In this document: piece after piece, positions 18,135 to 26,977 of the stretch | How the letters are laid out: each line of letters starts with the position of its first letter | Position numbering within the stretch: position 1 is the stretch's first letter | Assembly (NCBI GenBank): GCA_049602155.1 | Contig: JBMYRH010000020.1 | Coordinates: 1-64,000, forward strand | Source: JBMYRH01 sp049602155 | GTDB lineage: Bacteria > Myxococcota_A > UBA9042 > PHBI01 > JBMYRH01 | Reading direction: 5' to 3' | DNA: 64,000 nt | Translations under genes and position numbers: made by a program | The notes under the pieces: model-generated | Told to the model about the DNA's origin: nothing | Databases searched by the model: none | Seen by the model: the letters and a program-made list of their open reading frames with translations, nothing else

Positions 18135-20309
18135 TCATGGGTCGGGCAACTCATCGACAGGAGGCGGCTCATTGATCGCCCCTAGGCTGAGGCCTCCTGC
18201 GTAGGCGTAGCTCAGGCGACAGTCGTAGCCGTGGACCTCAATACCGACCCCGACGAGCGGGCTCTCCACATGGTGAGCCCCATCCGCGACGAGGAACCGC
18301 GCAAACCAAAGGTCCGAGCTGCCCGCGAGGACCGTCGGAGCGGGCAATGGCAAGCCGTCCACGAGGACCGTGTCCCAGGCCCACTCGGGCACGATGATAG
18401 TCAACACGTCCCATGCGTAGGTGTAAGGCGTCAGGAACACGTAGTTGTTTCGGTACTGGGCCGAGGGGGTGACGAAGCTCACGGCAGGGTCACCCATATT
18501 GTCCGCGGTCAGTGTGCCGCTCGCCCCGCAGTTCGAGGTGCCCTCATACCACCCGGGCCACTCGACCGGATCAGGGGTGCCCGTCGAGACCTTGGCGCTC
18601 ACCATCCCGTGGGCGACGAGGATCGCATCCGAGCCCTCGACGACGAAGCTGCCCGCGCTCTGGAACTCGGCAAACTCCCCTTCGTCCAGGCTGTACTGGG
18701 CCTCAAAGTCGCCGGTGATGTTGACCGTGGTGCCGTTCTTGTCGGCCATGACGCGATATACGTCGGACTCGTTGGTGATGGGCCGGAACTTCACGACCGC
18801 GACCTCGGTGCCCCAAGCGGTGCGTGGAGGCAGCTGCTCTTCCAAGTAGTCATTGTAGCCGACCACGTTGGGGCCCGGCAGGTTCGTTCCAGGGCTCCCG
18901 ACGATCACCGCGACATCTTTGTTCCCGGTGAAGATCCCCATGCCCGACATGTCGACCGAGGAGGACGCCCAGATCCGCGCACTCTCTCCGGCGTTCAGCG
19001 GAATCAGGTGCACATCGCTCGGCCCCAGCGCGGGGATCCCTCCGCCCGCTTTCGTCTGGTTGTTCATCACCTCCGGCATCCGCACACGGGCGACGACGCC
19101 ATCATCGAGGGCGATGATCGTCACCCAAGTCGCCCCCGTCCCCTTGTGATTGAGCAGCAGGTAGTTGTTACCCCATGCGTGTCGGGGCAAGAGCAGCGCC
19201 GCGTCTGCGGTCGCGCTCTGAGACGATGAATAAGGCTGAAACTGGTAGGCGACGATGGGTCGAGTCGCCTCGAGGCGGAACACCTTCGAGGTCACCCCCG
19301 TCTCCTGCTCTTGTTCCCACAGGGCGTTGGTCGGACCGTCGAGCTCGAAGATGTGGAGGTCGCCACCCTCGATGACCACGCTGTCGACCACCTCACCATC
19401 AGGGTAGTAGAGGGTCACGTCAGTCGGCGTGTCATTGGCGTTTGCGGCGATGACTGCCCAGGGCAGCGGCCCCTTGAAGACGTTGCTGGTGTCGTTGCCG
19501 ACGATGGGCGCAAAGAGGCAGCCTGCGCTCGTCAGCGCCGCAGCAGCGCCCTCGCAGGTGGTCTCGTCGATGACCGTGGGGACGTCATCACAGTCCTCAT
19601 CAGTCAAGCTGTCACAGTCGTTATCGATGCCATCCCCGCAGAACTCTTCAGCGTCCGGGTTGATCCCCTCCTCGCTGTCATTGCAGTCCTCTGGGACGCA
19701 GAACCCATCGTCATCAAAGTCAGCGCAGACGACCGGGCCCGAGTCCACCTCGGCGTCCTCCTCCATCACATCCGACGCCGAATCCACCTCGAGCATCGCG
19801 TCTGCTGCAGCCGCATCATCCTCGGCCGAGGCGTCCTCATCACCGGTGTCGCCCTCAGGGCTCGCGTCGCCTTCGTCATCCGTGTCTTTATCATCCGTAT
19901 CTTCGTCGACGGTTACGTCGTCACTCTCATCGCTGTCTTCGTCGTCGGTGACCGCGTCTTGAGCGCCTGCGTCGTCACCTGCTGTGCCATCCACGGCGTC
20001 GCCGGCCGCGTCAGCCCCTCCGCCCCCTTCAACGTCACCGGGTGAGCCCGTCGTGTCCGACTCGGGCGCCCCATCGAGGTCGCCCGCCTCCTCATCGACG
20101 TCCAAAGACGCGCCGCCCACATCATCCCCTGGCGCGCTGACGTCGCTCGCGGCCGCGACGGCGTCCTGAACGGAGAGAGTATCGGTGGCGCTCGCACCTA
20201 CATCAGCGCCCTCGCCCGCTTGCTGTCCGGTCCCCTCGGCGCTCGAGCACGCCACCAAGAGTGAGGCCGTCAGCATGAACCACCACGCAACCGGTCCTTG
20301 TGAACGCAT
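18135..20309 (-). CDS. IgGFc-binding-domain-like lipoprotein with MopE motif
   Basis: 724 residues from ATG 20309, which has GGAG 6 bases upstream; the ATG at 20324 is not preferred. Signal peptide with lipobox (LLVAC), then about 180 residues of Asp/Glu/Ala/Ser linker. Next comes a Ca-binding-like/MopE segment (CVPEDCNDSEEGINPDAEEF, then FCGDGIDNDCDSLTDEDC). The remaining ~450 residues match the IgGFc-binding N-terminal-like domain: RPIVAYQFQPYSS, DAALLLPRHAWGNNYLLLNH, then repeated beta-rich units with GTTVNITGDF. In animals this domain is in FCGBP; bacterial members are large secreted proteins of unknown ligand. Likely exposed on the outer surface. Confidence 0.85.
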   Translation of the reverse strand: MRSQGPVAWWFMLTASLLVACSSAEGTGQQAGEGADVGASATDTLSVQDAVAAASDVSAPGDDVGGASLDVDEEAGDLDGAPESDTTGSPGDVEGGGGADAAGDAVDGTAGDDAGAQDAVTDDEDSDESDDVTVDEDTDDKDTDDEGDASPEGDTGDEDASAEDDAAAADAMLEVDSASDVMEEDAEVDSGPVVCADFDDDGFCVPEDCNDSEEGINPDAEEFCGDGIDNDCDSLTDEDCDDVPTVIDETTCEGAAAALTSAGCLFAPIVGNDTSNVFKGPLPWAVIAANANDTPTDVTLYYPDGEVVDSVVIEGGDLHIFELDGPTNALWEQEQETGVTSKVFRLEATRPIVAYQFQPYSSSQSATADAALLLPRHAWGNNYLLLNHKGTGATWVTIIALDDGVVARVRMPEVMNNQTKAGGGIPALGPSDVHLIPLNAGESARIWASSSVDMSGMGIFTGNKDVAVIVGSPGTNLPGPNVVGYNDYLEEQLPPRTAWGTEVAVVKFRPITNESDVYRVMADKNGTTVNITGDFEAQYSLDEGEFAEFQSAGSFVVEGSDAILVAHGMVSAKVSTGTPDPVEWPGWYEGTSNCGASGTLTADNMGDPAVSFVTPSAQYRNNYVFLTPYTYAWDVLTIIVPEWAWDTVLVDGLPLPAPTVLAGSSDLWFARFLVADGAHHVESPLVGVGIEVHGYDCRLSYAYAGGLSLGAINEPPPVDELPDP

Positions 20310-20462
20310 CTCTATCTCCATCATCGTCAGCAGGGCTGGGCGGAGTGTAGTCGTTCATGCCCCCCAAATCGTGACATTTTTTTTATGGCGTTGGATGAAA
20401 ATGAAACTTGGCGCGTCTATCTGGGGCAACAGGCGCAACCACGCCCCACAGGGAGGGTGACC

Positions 20463-20681
20463 ATGCCGCGCATCTTCACCATTATCGCGACCTTCGCGAT
20501 GCTCGTGCTTCCTCCACCGACCCACTGGTCTCCCCCCGCCGCCCCACGTCACGCTGCGGCGCTGCAGGTCGCCGACGCGACCGCGGACATCGGGACGGCT
20601 GTGCGCCCTCGGGTGCGACGCGACCGAGTCACGCGAGAGATCCGTCAACAGCGACGCGCACGGCACGCACGTCGTAAGTAG
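20463..20681 (+). CDS. Small secreted basic protein, unknown
   Basis: 72 residues from the ATG at 20463, chosen because GGAGG lies about 6 bases upstream and the product then opens with a signal peptide (MPRIFTIIATFAMLVLPPPT). The mature part is short, Pro- and Arg-rich and ends in a run of basic residues (RQQRRARHARRK). No family recognised. Divergent from the IgGFc-binding-like lipoprotein. Its small size leaves some doubt that it is a gene. Confidence 0.5.
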   Translation: MPRIFTIIATFAMLVLPPPTHWSPPAAPRHAAALQVADATADIGTAVRPRVRRDRVTREIRQQRRARHARRK

Positions 20682-20725
20682 CGCCGACCCTATGAAGCCG
20701 GTCACGCCCTCGCACGAAACTTGGT

Positions 20726-21856
20726 ATGATGAGATCGATGGGCTCGCATTACTCACGCCTCGAAGTGCTAGGACGACGCTTAAACAGCATCGTCGATGAA
20801 GAACGTGCCGACGCCGCAAAGGGCTTGGGCCGCGAGGACGCCGCCGAGGTCATCGCGCTGGTGCGCCGAACCCTAGAGACCTCGGACTACTTGAGCATCA
20901 AGCGGGACGCTATCAGCGCCATCGCGTACACGCGAGCGGACCTGGCCCTAGACGCCCTCCTTGAGCTCTCCGTCGACCCTGCTCTCGAGCCGGAGCTCCG
21001 AGCGCAAGCCACCGAAGGGCTGGGCTATGTGATCCAGTTCAAGAGCCGTGGACATCCCCGCTATGGGGAGATCGCGGATGCCCTTGTGGACCGCCTGGCT
21101 GACCCCTCGGCGCTCGTCCGCGTCTGGGCCATTCAAGCCATCGGGGTCGCCTTCGTGAAGCGCGCGCGCTCAGCGCTCATCACGCTCGCCCTTAACGACA
21201 AGAGCGTCGTCGATGACAAGTGCTGGGGCACTGTGCGAGACGAGGCCCGCGCGGCGCTCTTCGCCCTCGAGCACCGGAAGGACTTGATGTGGCCGCTCTT
21301 GCAACGCGGAGACATGGACGCCATCGGAGAGATCCGGCGGCTCGTCTTGGGGTACCTAAAGACCAAGGCCCCCAACACCCTCTCCCCCGGCCGCCCGGCG
21401 CCCGACGCGGAGGACGAGGTCACTGTGGATCCGGACGAGCAAGATGGCGAGACGCAAATGCTGCGAGAAGCCCTGGTCCGACAAGATCGCATGCCCATCT
21501 ACGACGGGAAAGAGGGGCGCTTCTCCATCACCCCAGACGCCGTCATCTACTTCACGCCGAAAGAGGGTGGCACTGACCGCGAGCGACGACCTCGGTGGCT
21601 GATCGTGGCGATCAAGGCGGCCTCCAGCGAGTACCCGGAGCTCAAAGCTCTGCTGCCACCTCCCCCAGAGGAAGCGCGTCAATGTGAGATGTGCAAGGGT
21701 AAAGGCAAGGTGCTCTGGCCGTGGCGACGCGTTGGCCCCTTCTGTGACGGCTGTTGGGGGCTCGGCTGGACCAGCCTCCCCTTCGTCTCCAAGGCGGACA
21801 TCGGTCAGACGCCAGATGAGGAGATGCCAACGGCCTCCGAGCCAGAGGAGCGTTGA
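20726..21856 (+). CDS. HEAT-repeat protein with C-terminal zinc-binding CxxC pair
   Basis: 376 residues, cytoplasmic (no signal). Residues ~10-200 form HEAT/armadillo-like helical repeats (DALLELSVDPALEPELRAQA, LVRVWAIQAIGVAFVKRARS). A charged linker and a small beta region follow (GRFSITPDAVIYFTP). Near the C-terminus a DnaJ-like zinc knuckle reads CEMCKGKGK...CDGCWGLGW. HEAT repeats plus a CxxCxGxG pair suggest a protein-binding scaffold. In-frame ATGs at 20726, 20729 and 20738 are all possible; none has a strong ribosome site. It precedes the lipoprotein gene at 21880 by 23 bases. Confidence 0.8.
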   Translation: MMRSMGSHYSRLEVLGRRLNSIVDEERADAAKGLGREDAAEVIALVRRTLETSDYLSIKRDAISAIAYTRADLALDALLELSVDPALEPELRAQATEGLGYVIQFKSRGHPRYGEIADALVDRLADPSALVRVWAIQAIGVAFVKRARSALITLALNDKSVVDDKCWGTVRDEARAALFALEHRKDLMWPLLQRGDMDAIGEIRRLVLGYLKTKAPNTLSPGRPAPDAEDEVTVDPDEQDGETQMLREALVRQDRMPIYDGKEGRFSITPDAVIYFTPKEGGTDRERRPRWLIVAIKAASSEYPELKALLPPPPEEARQCEMCKGKGKVLWPWRRVGPFCDGCWGLGWTSLPFVSKADIGQTPDEEMPTASEPEER

Positions 21857-21879
21857 CCGCGCCCCTGCGTCAGGTAACC

Positions 21880-23142
21880 ATGCCGCCCATGCGCGCCTTA
21901 CTAAGCTTCGCCGTCCTCTGCCTGATCGTCACCGCTGGAGCCTGTGCGCCGGTAGCGACCCTCCAGCCTGCGACCTTCCTCGATGTCACCGCCGTCAAGA
22001 GCCAAGCGAGCGACTGGCGCGGTCCACGGGAAGGGACCACCTACCTGCAGCGCCGTTACGAGCTCAAGGTTGGCCTCTCGACGCAACCCAGCGACGCGAC
22101 CAGCCGCCTTCGCGCTCACGTCGTCAGGGTCAACTGGGATGCAGCGTCACCTGCCACCGTACCGATCGTCGCACCCAGCGGCGCACGTTTGCTCTCGGTG
22201 AACGCTCGCATCATCGGCGCCGAGAGCGTGCGCCCCGTGACAGCCAACCGGGAGGGCCCCGAGTCGGAGGGGGCGATCCCGGATCCTGAGCAGTCGTTGT
22301 GGTCACTCACGTTCCCTCCGGTGCCCACCGGCGAAGCACTGGAGGTGATCGCAGACTTCGAGATCCCAGGCACCTTAGCGACGGATGCGCGCTGGCTAGG
22401 CGCCGCAGACGGCCCCACGGCACAGCTGCTGATTCGCTATGATGTGCCCAAGGGGGCGAAGGCGACGATGCAAGTGCGAGGCGCGAGCGCGCGCCCCGTG
22501 CTGACCCGCCAAGACGGCAAACAGGTCTTCGCGGTCTTTATGAGCGACGTCCCCCCGCGAGGGGCCAGCAAGGCCCATGTGCGCTACGTCACGATGTCGG
22601 CCTCGGTCCGAGGCTATGGTCAGACGTTCGCGAGCACATGGAGTCGAATGTCCGCCCCGTACACCGCGACCCTAGTCGAGGGCTCATCGGCCCTTCGCAT
22701 GAACCATAGAGAGCCCTTTCGACCCGAGAACGCAGACGTACCAGGGGCCCAATCGGCCTACCTCTGGGTGCGCGATCGACTCCAGCGAGAGGATGCCCTG
22801 TCAGCGCGCTGGTCGACCAGCCGCCCGCTCCCTAACCTCGTCACCACCAACGACCTGAACGCCATCGACAAAGTGCACCTGCTCCGCTGGCTGCTCGACG
22901 CCGCGAACATCCCCCATCAAGTCGCCGTGGTCCGCTCGAACCGCTTCGCCCGCATAGACGCCAAGCTGCCCATCCCCGGGGCCTTTGACAGCGCCCTGAT
23001 ATACCTCCCGGAGCCGAAGCTGTGGCTGGACCCCGCCTGCCAAGCATGCCAGCCCGGCGAGGTCCGCGAGGACTTCCGCGGGGCACACACGCTGCTCCTC
23101 CCGGCGAAGGGCGGCGCGGGGCTGACGCAGCTCCCCGAATAG
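21880..23142 (+). CDS. Lipoprotein with DUF3857/transglutaminase-like fold, catalytic Cys apparently lost
   Basis: 420 residues from ATG 21880; an upstream TTG at 21853 is less likely. The N-terminal signal ends FAVLCLIVTAGAC, giving a lipoprotein. An Ig-like beta region fills the first half. A helix-rich segment (TTNDLNAIDKVHLLRWLLDA, then ANIPHQVAVVRSN) follows, matching the helix that carries the catalytic Cys in transglutaminase-like domains. At the place where xDCxDK is expected the sequence is NAIDK, so the Cys is missing. It continues with FDSALIYLPEPKLWLDPACQ, which fits the rest of the fold. Probably a non-enzymatic binding protein. Confidence 0.7.
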   Translation: MPPMRALLSFAVLCLIVTAGACAPVATLQPATFLDVTAVKSQASDWRGPREGTTYLQRRYELKVGLSTQPSDATSRLRAHVVRVNWDAASPATVPIVAPSGARLLSVNARIIGAESVRPVTANREGPESEGAIPDPEQSLWSLTFPPVPTGEALEVIADFEIPGTLATDARWLGAADGPTAQLLIRYDVPKGAKATMQVRGASARPVLTRQDGKQVFAVFMSDVPPRGASKAHVRYVTMSASVRGYGQTFASTWSRMSAPYTATLVEGSSALRMNHREPFRPENADVPGAQSAYLWVRDRLQREDALSARWSTSRPLPNLVTTNDLNAIDKVHLLRWLLDAANIPHQVAVVRSNRFARIDAKLPIPGAFDSALIYLPEPKLWLDPACQACQPGEVREDFRGAHTLLLPAKGGAGLTQLPE

Positions 23143-23146
23143 ACTG

Positions 23147-23205
23147 GGCAGGCTCGTGGAGATCGACTAGTACCATCCGGCGGAGCCGGCCGAAGATGGC
23201 CTGCC
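23147..23205 (+). terminator. Nested inverted repeats, possible terminator
   Basis: GGCAGGC (23147-23153) pairs with GCCTGCC (23199-23205). Inside lies a short CCGGC-GGA-GCCGG hairpin (23177-23189). No U-tract follows. It begins 4 bases after the stop of the lipoprotein gene and ends before prfC, consistent with a terminator, but the outer stem spans 59 bases and is not compelling. Confidence 0.3.
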
Positions 23206-23251
23206 AGCGCTGACCACGCACCGCTCCCTCGCCAGCCCTGGAAGCCGCATC

Positions 23252-24877
23252 ATGTCCACCAGCTCCGACACCCGCCGCATCGAGACTGAAGTCGCGCGAC
23301 GACGCACCTTCGCGATCATCAGTCACCCGGACGCCGGCAAGACGACCCTGACCGAGAAGCTGCTGCTCTACGGCGGCGCGATTCACTTGGCGGGCGCCGT
23401 CAAAGCGCGGCGCGCCTCCAAGCACGCGACCAGTGACTGGATGAAGATGGAGCAAGAGCGAGGCATCTCGGTGACCTCCTCGGTGATGCAGTTCACCTAC
23501 CAAGACCACTGCGTGAACATCCTCGACACCCCAGGTCACCAAGACTTCAGTGAGGACACCTTCCGGACACTGGCCGCCGCCGACTCAGCGGTCATGCTCA
23601 TCGACGCTGCCAAGGGCGTCGAGCCACAGACCGAGAAGCTCTTTCGCGTCTGTAAGCTGCGTGGCATCCCGATCTTCACCTTCGTCAATAAGATGGACCG
23701 CGAGGGGCGCGAGCCGCTCGATCTGATGGACGAACTCGAGACACACCTGGGGATGCCAGCATGCCCGGTCAATTGGCCCGTCTTCGACGACAACCGCTTC
23801 GCGGGTGTCTACGACCGACGTACGGAAACCATCCATGTCTTCAGCAGTCAAAAGGACCACGGTGCGACCACCGTCGGCGCAGTAGTCGTCCCTTACGCAG
23901 AGGCCAAGGGGCACCCGGACCTGCCCGAAGGCTGCCTGGCGCGCCTGGAGGAGGATCTTGAGCTCCTCGATGTCGCGGGCGACCCGTATGACGAAGAGCG
24001 CGTCCTCAATGGCGAATTGTCTCCGATGTTCTTTGGCTCTGCGCTCACCAACTTTGGTGTCGAGCCTTTCTTAGAGGCCTACTTGGAGATGGGCCCCGCC
24101 CCGACCACCCGCAAGACGGTCGACGGTGAGGTCTCCGCCACAGACGAGGCCTTCAGCGGCTTCGTCTTTAAGATCCAAGCGAACATGGACACCTCCCACC
24201 GAGATCGCATCGCGTTCCTGCGCGTCTGCTCAGGCCGATTCCGCAAGGGGATGGAGGCGCGCCACGTGCGCCTCGGGAAGAACCTGCGCTTGAAGAACCC
24301 TTCAGCCTTCATGGCGCGGGAACGATCGGTCATCGAGGAGGCCTACGCAGGGGACATCCTTGGGCTCTACGACCCAGGGGTATTCCGGATCGGTGACACC
24401 CTGACGACCGGCAAGGACCTCCGCTTCGAGGGCATCCCGCACTTCTCTCCCGAGCTCTTCCGGCGGATCCGCGTCGGTGACCCTCTGAAGCGCAAACAGC
24501 TCCTCAAGGGGCTACTGCAGCTCGCCGAAGAGGGCGCGATCCAGGTCTTCGCGGACTTCATCACCGAGTCCGTCGACATCGTCGGCGCCGTCGGCCAACT
24601 CCAGTTTGACGTCTTGAAGGCCCGGCTAGAGAGCGAGTACCGCGTCGACGCGATCCTCGAGACGCTCCCTTACACGATGTGTCGATGGGTCATCGGTGAG
24701 AACTTCGATCCCAAGACCTTTCGCCGTGGCCAAGGCAACATCTGCGCACGTGACCGCGACGGGCACCCAGTCGTCCTCTTCCAGAACACCTGGGGGGTCA
24801 ACTGGGCCAAGGACAACAACAAGGCCTTTGAGCTCTTACCCGTGTCGCCGCTGGCCGACTTCGCGGGCTCGCTCTAG
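23252..24877 (+). CDS. prfC: Peptide chain release factor 3
   Basis: Translational GTPase that recycles RF1/RF2 from the ribosome. The protein has 541 residues, the normal size. G1 is SHPDAGKTTLTEKLLLYGGA, the RF3-specific switch-I region is ASKHATSDWMKMEQERGISV, G3 is DTPGHQDFSED, and G4 is NKMDREG. The C-terminal domains read ALTNFGVEPFLEAYLEMGP and QLQFDVLKARLESEY, typical of RF3 rather than EF-G. The ATG at 23252 starts at the usual RF3 N-terminus. Converges with pirin 32 bases downstream. Confidence 0.96.
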   Translation: MSTSSDTRRIETEVARRRTFAIISHPDAGKTTLTEKLLLYGGAIHLAGAVKARRASKHATSDWMKMEQERGISVTSSVMQFTYQDHCVNILDTPGHQDFSEDTFRTLAAADSAVMLIDAAKGVEPQTEKLFRVCKLRGIPIFTFVNKMDREGREPLDLMDELETHLGMPACPVNWPVFDDNRFAGVYDRRTETIHVFSSQKDHGATTVGAVVVPYAEAKGHPDLPEGCLARLEEDLELLDVAGDPYDEERVLNGELSPMFFGSALTNFGVEPFLEAYLEMGPAPTTRKTVDGEVSATDEAFSGFVFKIQANMDTSHRDRIAFLRVCSGRFRKGMEARHVRLGKNLRLKNPSAFMARERSVIEEAYAGDILGLYDPGVFRIGDTLTTGKDLRFEGIPHFSPELFRRIRVGDPLKRKQLLKGLLQLAEEGAIQVFADFITESVDIVGAVGQLQFDVLKARLESEYRVDAILETLPYTMCRWVIGENFDPKTFRRGQGNICARDRDGHPVVLFQNTWGVNWAKDNNKAFELLPVSPLADFAGSL

Positions 24878-24909
24878 ATATCCGATCGAGCGCGTGGGCG
24901 CTCAGACGT

Positions 24910-25632
24910 CTAGCTCAACGCAACGGAGCTGTGAGGCTGACCGGCGATCACCATGACGCGTGCGTCACCGGTGCTCTGAATCTTGAAGGCCCCCTGACCA
25001 GGGAATGCTGCAGTGCCTGCCTCCACCTTCGCCTCACCGATGGTCACCTTCCCATCGACGACGTAAGCGAAGCCGTTCCACCCCGCCGGGATGTTCGCCT
25101 CATGGGAGGCGCCTGGGCCCAGCGCAATGTCGTAGCATTGCACGGGCGTCTTGAGCTGCAGCGGCGAATTGTCACCGGCGACGGTACGCACGCGCACGCC
25201 GGGCGAAGAGGCCTCCGGGAACGCATCGGATGCGACTTGGTTGACCCCCATGGTCGCGCCGTTCAGACGCTCAGGGACGTTCACCCAGAGCTTCAAGCCA
25301 CGCTTGCGTACGCCGGAGACGGGCGCCTCGACCTGGTCATGGGCGGTGGGCGCCACGACGACCTGAGCACCACCAGCCTCCACGCGACGGGTGTTGCCGG
25401 AAGCGTCCGAGTGCTCGACGGCACCATCGAGCATGTAGGTGAGAGCCTCGAAGCCACGGTGGGCATGTGTAGGCCATGCGTCCACCTCAGGCTCCAGATC
25501 AAACTCGTCGAGCACGACGAACGGATCCAGGTGCTGCAACGAGAGGGTTGGAAAAAGGCGGAGCAATGACGCGGCCTGATCTTCGGAGACCTGGTCAGCG
25601 GCGAGCGTGGTGGGGCTAGGCTCTGAGGTCAT
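24910..25632 (-). CDS. Pirin family protein
   Basis: Bicupin of the pirin family, 240 residues from ATG 25632, which has GGAGG about 10 bases upstream. The N-terminal cupin shows LDPFVVLDEFDLEP and THAHRGFEALTYMLDGAVEH, with two of the metal His (HAH). The next metal-binding segment is AGGAQVVVAPTAHDQVE. The C-terminal cupin has AFPGQGAFKI. Bacterial pirins vary from quercetinase-like enzymes to redox-sensitive regulators; function here is open. Divergent from the rRNA methyltransferase gene. Confidence 0.88.
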   Translation of the reverse strand: MTSEPSPTTLAADQVSEDQAASLLRLFPTLSLQHLDPFVVLDEFDLEPEVDAWPTHAHRGFEALTYMLDGAVEHSDASGNTRRVEAGGAQVVVAPTAHDQVEAPVSGVRKRGLKLWVNVPERLNGATMGVNQVASDAFPEASSPGVRVRTVAGDNSPLQLKTPVQCYDIALGPGASHEANIPAGWNGFAYVVDGKVTIGEAKVEAGTAAFPGQGAFKIQSTGDARVMVIAGQPHSSVALS

Positions 25633-25711
25633 AATCGTGTTCCTCCCTGCGGGCGGGCTTGTTTCAGGTCTGGCGCCTCGCGTCAAGAAGGAGGTAAAGA
25701 AGGGATCGAAT

Positions 25712-26911
25712 ATGCCGTTGATTCGAAACCAGAGCACCTCCACGGTGCGTCTCACTCTGTCCAGAGACCTGACTAGAAGCCTCCGTCGAGGCCACCCATG
25801 GGTCTTTGCAGACGCGCTGAAGCACACACCCGACGGGACGGCGGGCGCGCACGCGGCGCTCTCTGATCGGCGGGGCAAACCCATCGCGCGCGGGTTCTAC
25901 GACCCGGAGAGCCCCCTCGCCTTCCGCGCGTGCACCGTGACCCGCAAGGGGTACCTCGACGATGAGTGGGCTGCGGCGCAGCTCGAGCACGCCGTCCAGC
26001 TTCGGGACCTCCTCATCGACCGACGCATCACCACAGGGTACCGCCTCTTCAACGGGGAAGGTGACGGCCTCCCAGGGTTGGTGGTCGATGTCTACGGCGA
26101 CACCGCCGTCTTGAAACTCGATGGCCCTGCGCCAGAGGGCTTCTGGGACGCGAAGGGGATTGCTGAGTGGGTCTCAGAGCGCCTCAACCTCTCGCGCGTC
26201 TACCAGCGTGATCGCACACGAACGGGGCCACAGGGTCGAGCCCTCGTCGGCGCGGCGCCCGACGCCCCCGTCCAATTCTTGGAGCACGGCCTCCGGTTCG
26301 CGGCCGACGTCGTGCAAGGCCAGAAGACCGGCTTCTTCCTCGATCAGCGTGAGAACCGTCAGCTGATCCGTTCAATGGCCGCTGGCCGCCAGACGCTGAA
26401 CGTCTTCGGCTACACCGGTGGCTTCTCGGTCTATGCCGGCGCTGGCGGAGCCACGCGCGTCACCACCGTCGACATCGCCAAGCCCGCCATCGCCGCGTCC
26501 GAGGCGAACATGGCCCTCAACGGGTTGAGCGCCTGTCATGAGGCGGTCGCAGAGGACGCCTTTGCGTTTTTAGAGGGCGCGGCAGAGGCCAAGCGCTCCT
26601 GGGATTTGGTGATCTTGGATCCCCCGTCTTTCGCGCCAAACCGTCAATCCGCCGATCGCGCCGGGAGCGCCTATGAGCGCCTCGTGACCGCCGGCGCACG
26701 GGTCACCGCGCCGGGCGGCTTGCTCGCCGCGGCGTCCTGCTCGAGCCACGTGGGCCTTGAGGCCTTCACGCGGCACGTCGAGAACGGCGTCGGGGGCGCG
26801 CGGCGACGCGCCACCGTGCTGGGGATCCACCAACAACCTTCGGATCACCCCACGCCCCTCCCCTTTCAAGACTTTCGTTACCTGAAGTTGCTCTTACTTC
26901 GACTCGACTGA
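25712..26911 (+). CDS. rlmI: Class I SAM-dependent rRNA methyltransferase, RlmI/RlmK-C type
   Basis: Cytoplasmic 23S rRNA (cytosine-5) methyltransferase-like protein, 399 residues. The N-terminal PUA domain reads LRRGHPWVFADALKHTPDG. Next is the EEHD-like region with RLFNGEGDGLPGLVVDVYG. The Rossmann core has the SAM loop NVFGYTGGFSVYAG and motif IV DLVILDPPSFAPN, ending in SCSSHVGLEAF. The 25712 ATG has AGGGA 7 bases upstream and a GGAGGT further up. Symbol is by family. Confidence 0.88.
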   Translation: MPLIRNQSTSTVRLTLSRDLTRSLRRGHPWVFADALKHTPDGTAGAHAALSDRRGKPIARGFYDPESPLAFRACTVTRKGYLDDEWAAAQLEHAVQLRDLLIDRRITTGYRLFNGEGDGLPGLVVDVYGDTAVLKLDGPAPEGFWDAKGIAEWVSERLNLSRVYQRDRTRTGPQGRALVGAAPDAPVQFLEHGLRFAADVVQGQKTGFFLDQRENRQLIRSMAAGRQTLNVFGYTGGFSVYAGAGGATRVTTVDIAKPAIAASEANMALNGLSACHEAVAEDAFAFLEGAAEAKRSWDLVILDPPSFAPNRQSADRAGSAYERLVTAGARVTAPGGLLAAASCSSHVGLEAFTRHVENGVGGARRRATVLGIHQQPSDHPTPLPFQDFRYLKLLLLRLD

Positions 26912-26977
26912 GGTGACGTCGAGTCCCCAGCGGCTTCACTCGGGTCCCCCCCCACCCCCATCGTCAAGCGAACCGTC

